DNA of 64,000 bases from Hirschia sp964342355 (GTDB lineage: Bacteria; Pseudomonadota; Alphaproteobacteria; Caulobacterales; Hyphomonadaceae), in assembly GCA_964342355.1 (NCBI GenBank), contig CAYFFG010000002.1, positions 186,001 through 250,000 of the forward strand, written 5' to 3'. Position numbers and translations under genes: made by a program. Numbering within the stretch: the first letter of the stretch is position 1; every line of letters starts with the position of its first letter. Shown here in pieces: positions 59,280 to 64,000 of this stretch. The notes under the pieces are model-generated. The model saw only the letters and a list, made by a program, of their open reading frames with translations. It did not search any database and had not been told where the DNA came from.

Positions 59280-60237
59280 CTGCCGCCGTCGCAAAGTCAA
59301 TTTCACTCGCGCGGTCAACCTGATCGCATTTGCGCTCGACTTGGACCGTTGAGAAATAAAAGCCGTAAACATCTGACAGAAGCGCCGTGGCTTCGGTAAG
59401 CACACGGTCAGGGTCCGCCACATCATCAGTGCGGATGTGAGCTGAGAATAGGTTTTTACCTGACGTCAGAGACCAGGCGTGAATATGGTGGATGTGCTGA
59501 ACGCCGTCGATAATGCTAAGCCCGGATCGAACGGCCTCAACATCGACATCAGCCGGAACGGTTTCCATCAGCACATTTAGCGCGTCGCGGGTAATGCCCC
59601 ACCCGGCCCAGATCAGGACAAGCCCAAAGCCCGTCCCCAATATCGGGTCAATCTGAACAAAGCCCGTAAAGCGAATAACGATGGCGGCGATTATTATAAT
59701 CAGGGACCCGACAAAGGTCTGCATGACATGCCAGAACGCGCCCCGCATATTCAGATTGCCTTTGGAGCCTTTCGTCAAAAGCCGGAGCGATATGACTTCG
59801 GTGATCAGGCCGCCTGCAGCTGCCCAAAGCATCAGGCCGTAATCCATTTCAACCGGATTAAAGAACCGCATGATCCCCATATAAATAACGAAGACCGCCA
59901 TGAGCAGTAAAAAGAGGCCGTTAAGTAGCGCGCCAATCATTTCAGCGCGGATGGCACCATAGGTGCGGTAGCGGTCTGCAGGCCTTGCCGCGATCCGTCC
60001 TGCGATGAGTGCCAGCAGGACTCCGCCAACGGCTGAGAATGTATGAAAGGCATCTGAGATGACGGAGATGGAACCGCTGACAATACCGAGCCCCATTTCA
60101 ATCAGAAAATAAACGCCTGTCAGCGCCGCACTTATCTTGAGGGCCTTCTCATTATTTTTGAACATAGCGGTCATATCATGCCCCCCATGTCCTCTCGGTT
60201 TTTGCGCAGCCGCATGTTCATTGTGATCCATCGTCAT
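59251..60237 (-). CDS. CDF-family cation transporter with altered metal-site motifs
   Basis: The 328-residue protein has six membrane helices (about residues 35-210) and a cytoplasmic C-terminal domain with VQHIHHIHAWSLTSGKN, as in CzcD/ZitB-type CDF proteins. In canonical members TM2 and TM5 each carry HxxxD. Here they read HTFSA (in SDAFHTFSAVGG) and HVMQT (in FWHVMQTFVGS), so both Asp are replaced. The N-terminal tail is His-rich (HNEHAAAQKPRGHGGH). The change seems typical of a sub-family linked with copper ATPases, so the ion may differ from Zn. It is coupled to the SAM methyltransferase gene by ATGA. Confidence 0.88.
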   Translation of the reverse strand: MTMDHNEHAAAQKPRGHGGHDMTAMFKNNEKALKISAALTGVYFLIEMGLGIVSGSISVISDAFHTFSAVGGVLLALIAGRIAARPADRYRTYGAIRAEMIGALLNGLFLLLMAVFVIYMGIMRFFNPVEMDYGLMLWAAAGGLITEVISLRLLTKGSKGNLNMRGAFWHVMQTFVGSLIIIIAAIVIRFTGFVQIDPILGTGFGLVLIWAGWGITRDALNVLMETVPADVDVEAVRSGLSIIDGVQHIHHIHAWSLTSGKNLFSAHIRTDDVADPDRVLTEATALLSDVYGFYFSTVQVERKCDQVDRASEIDFATAADARAGNKSS

Positions 60238-60923
60238 GATGGCCCTCCCGTTCGGGCGGTTGGTTTCACCGCTTGATAGATTGAGATAACGCCGGTCGGT
60301 GTGGAAATCCGGCTCAGTTCCCGCACGTCTTCAATGCCAGCTTCCCGCATCAAATCAGGTAGAATGCCATCGGCGTTAGGCTGTGTATCTGCTTTCCCGT
60401 CGAGCGCTTGAACGGTGAGGCGAAACAACAAGCGTGAGAGCCATGTTTTTTGATGACCATAATCGGCGATCAAGCACTTGCCGCCGCCGCGCAACACCTG
60501 ATGCATCGTCATCAGGATGCGGGATTTTTCAGCAAGTGGCACCTGATGAAGTACAAGAGAGCTGACAATTTTAGTCGCCCCTTCACCTTCATCAAAAAGA
60601 TCGCGCTCAAGATAGCCATGCACGAAATCGGCTTTCAGATTATGACGGCTGAGCTTTTTCACTGCCCGCGCAATCGCCTCTTTGTCAGGATCAATCCCGA
60701 AAAAAACACTGTTAGGCTGACGGCTGAGAAGCGCTTTTGCTAAACTGCCTGTGCCTGACCCGACATCGACGATGATATCTTCAGCTTGAGGATTTATGGC
60801 GTCCACAAAATCTGAGCGCCAACGCCCTTCTCGCGTCAGCGAGGCGATGGCGCTGTCATAGAGCGGCGTTAAAACCTTAAACCCGAGCGGCGGTGTATGT
60901 TTGCTGGGAAGCGTCTGTGTCAT
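60234..60923 (-). CDS. Class I SAM-dependent methyltransferase
   Basis: The 229-residue protein has motif I IIVDVGSGTGSLAKAL (residues about 51-66), an acidic motif II in FGIDPDKEAI (about 75-84) and post-I segment DFVHGYLERDLF. It belongs to the UbiE/COQ5-like small-molecule or lipid methyltransferase group; the substrate is unknown. Its neighbour is a membrane methyltransferase with which it shares a 4-bp overlap, and the CDF gene follows by another. The combination recurs beside metal transporters, hinting at lipid or metalloid methylation. Confidence 0.86.
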   Translation of the reverse strand: MTQTLPSKHTPPLGFKVLTPLYDSAIASLTREGRWRSDFVDAINPQAEDIIVDVGSGTGSLAKALLSRQPNSVFFGIDPDKEAIARAVKKLSRHNLKADFVHGYLERDLFDEGEGATKIVSSLVLHQVPLAEKSRILMTMHQVLRGGGKCLIADYGHQKTWLSRLLFRLTVQALDGKADTQPNADGILPDLMREAGIEDVRELSRISTPTGVISIYQAVKPTARTGGPS

Positions 60924-61579
60924 GCGGCGCCCCCGCGGCTCGCCTTGCTATTCAAGCGCGGAATAAAGGCCGGGACACGCGCAGCGTAATCGTCCCAAGC
61001 CTTGCCAAACCGCGCCTGACTGTCAGTTTCTTCCTTTTTGGCGAGGCGCAAATACATAGTAACGAGGATTGGAAACATGATGACCGTCACAATGGTTGGC
61101 CATTGCAACAGGAAGCCAAACATGATGGCGACAAATCCGATATATTGGGGATGGCGCACGCGGGCATACAGTCCTGTGACAGCCAGCTTTCCCGCCTTTT
61201 GCGCCTCATAGAGAACGCGCCATGCCGAAGAGAGTAGCAAGAAGCCAAGGCCGATGAATATGATGCTCGCGATATGCAACACGTCAAAATGGGCATTGCC
61301 GCTCAATCCAAAAATGGTGTGGAGCAGATGGCCATTCTCATGCGCCATAAAATCAACGCCCGGAAACTTGCTCGTGAGCCAGCCTGAGAACAGGTAGATT
61401 GTTAGCGGAAATCCATACATCTCCACAAAAAGCGCAACGATAAAGGCCGAGAAAGCGCCAAAGGATCGCCAGTCACGCTTTGTTTCGGGTTTGAAAAAGC
61501 TGAAGGCGAATATGATAAAAATAGCGGAATTCAGGACCACCAAAACCCAAAGCCCATATGCTGATTGTCCTTCATGCAT
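60920..61579 (-). CDS. Membrane methyltransferase of the isoprenylcysteine/phospholipid methyltransferase family (3)
   Basis: The ATG at 61577-61579 has GGAGG five bases upstream and overlaps the DUF2933 stop in ATGCATGA. It gives 219 residues; an ATG 15 codons earlier would overlap DUF2933 by 53 bp. Five or six membrane helices are followed by the family motif GLYARVRHPQYIGFVAI (about residues 130-146) and ARFGKAWDDYAARVPAF (about 190-206). It is the third member of this family in the window and the only one coupled to a soluble methyltransferase. Substrate unknown. Confidence 0.86.
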   Translation of the reverse strand: MHEGQSAYGLWVLVVLNSAIFIIFAFSFFKPETKRDWRSFGAFSAFIVALFVEMYGFPLTIYLFSGWLTSKFPGVDFMAHENGHLLHTIFGLSGNAHFDVLHIASIIFIGLGFLLLSSAWRVLYEAQKAGKLAVTGLYARVRHPQYIGFVAIMFGFLLQWPTIVTVIMFPILVTMYLRLAKKEETDSQARFGKAWDDYAARVPAFIPRLNSKASRGGAA

Positions 61580-61835
61580 CACGGCCTCCATGGCCTGACG
61601 TGTCAGGGTCTGCATGTGTGTCATGGCCGCCGTGGCCCCGGTGGTGGAATATATGCATGAGCGGGCAGAGCAAAAATATCAGCCCGGGCAAATATGGGAC
61701 GACATGCGCTGTGTGTTCGGTCAGCAGAAAATAGGCCCCCGCGCCAAGAAAGAATATGCAGGCAATACCGGAGGGTGTTTTCCACCAAACGGGCCTGTTT
61801 TCAGGCTGGTGATAGGCGTCGTGATCATGGTCCAT
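61572..61835 (-). CDS. DUF2933 family small membrane protein
   Basis: The ATG at 61833-61835 (MDHDHDAYHQPENRPVWWKT) gives 87 residues. It has an His/Asp-rich start, two hydrophobic segments (about residues 22-40 and 45-62) around TEHTAHVV, and a His/Gly-rich tail (FHHRGHGGHDTHADPDTSGH). This is the DUF2933 pattern, common next to copper P-type ATPases. The His-rich ends suggest metal binding. It starts 10 bp after the ATPase stop. Confidence 0.86.
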   Translation of the reverse strand: MDHDHDAYHQPENRPVWWKTPSGIACIFFLGAGAYFLLTEHTAHVVPYLPGLIFLLCPLMHIFHHRGHGGHDTHADPDTSGHGGRDA

Positions 61836-61845
61836 AGTCAAGCTC

Positions 61846-64000
<2,155 letters not shown>

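Overview
The window looks like a piece of an alphaproteobacterial conjugative element, either an integrative conjugative element (ICE) or a plasmid. It carries a defence segment and a large heavy-metal resistance island. The trb gene order without trbK, the relaxase with a DUF3363-type tail, and the accessory families DUF736, DUF2274, DUF2285, DUF2840 and ArdA are typical of alphaproteobacterial elements (Caulobacterales/Hyphomonadaceae, Sphingomonadales, Rhizobiales). I cannot name the genus. No rRNA, tRNA, CRISPR array, integrase, replication initiator or complete insertion sequence is visible, and both ends cut through genes.

Layout. (1) 1-12129, all on the minus strand, is a mating-pair formation operon. 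In transcription order it is traG, copG-like, trbB, C, D, E, J, L, F, G, I, DUF2274 and DUF736 (cut by the left edge). (2) 12432-13205 is a lone plus-strand gene, possibly a papain-like cysteine hydrolase, inserted between the coupling protein and the relaxase. (3) 13234-22339 is the DNA-processing and maintenance block: relaxase, TraF protease, DUF2840, AlpA-like HTH, DUF6499/DUF2285 regulator, DUF736, XRE repressor, a large ParB-like protein, two small unknowns and the antirestriction protein ArdA. (4) 22674-27720, plus strand, is a defence cluster: a two-helix membrane protein with an Mrr-type nuclease, then a class 2 OLD nuclease plus UvrD-type helicase pair, the architecture of Gabija. 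(5) 27745-61846 and beyond is the metal island.

The metal island has several parts. Module A (29119-37737) and module B (39783-50373) are diverged copies of one plan: a small secreted Cys/His-rich protein, then czcC-czcB-czcA on the minus strand, and a merR gene next to a short CDF-type transporter on the plus strand. Module A adds lspA and an AraC gene broken by an in-frame stop. Module B adds a P1B-4-type ATPase and two integral-membrane methyltransferases. A multicopper oxidase and a 46-residue membrane protein lie between them. Five MerR-type promoters with 19-bp spacers and the shared dyad CTAYAGT-N-RCTRTAG control these units, so both modules and the oxidase probably form one regulon. 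Then comes a cus operon (small secreted protein, cusC, cusB, cusA, cusF, PepSY protein). Last is a copper/silver P-type ATPase operon (ATPase cut by the right edge, DUF2933, membrane methyltransferase, SAM methyltransferase, CDF transporter, and a membrane protein broken by an in-frame stop).

Together the genes describe an element that transfers itself (Trb/TraG/relaxase), disarms host restriction on entry (ArdA), protects the host against phage and other DNA (OLD/UvrD, Mrr), and pays its way by exporting divalent metals and copper/silver from cytoplasm and periplasm.
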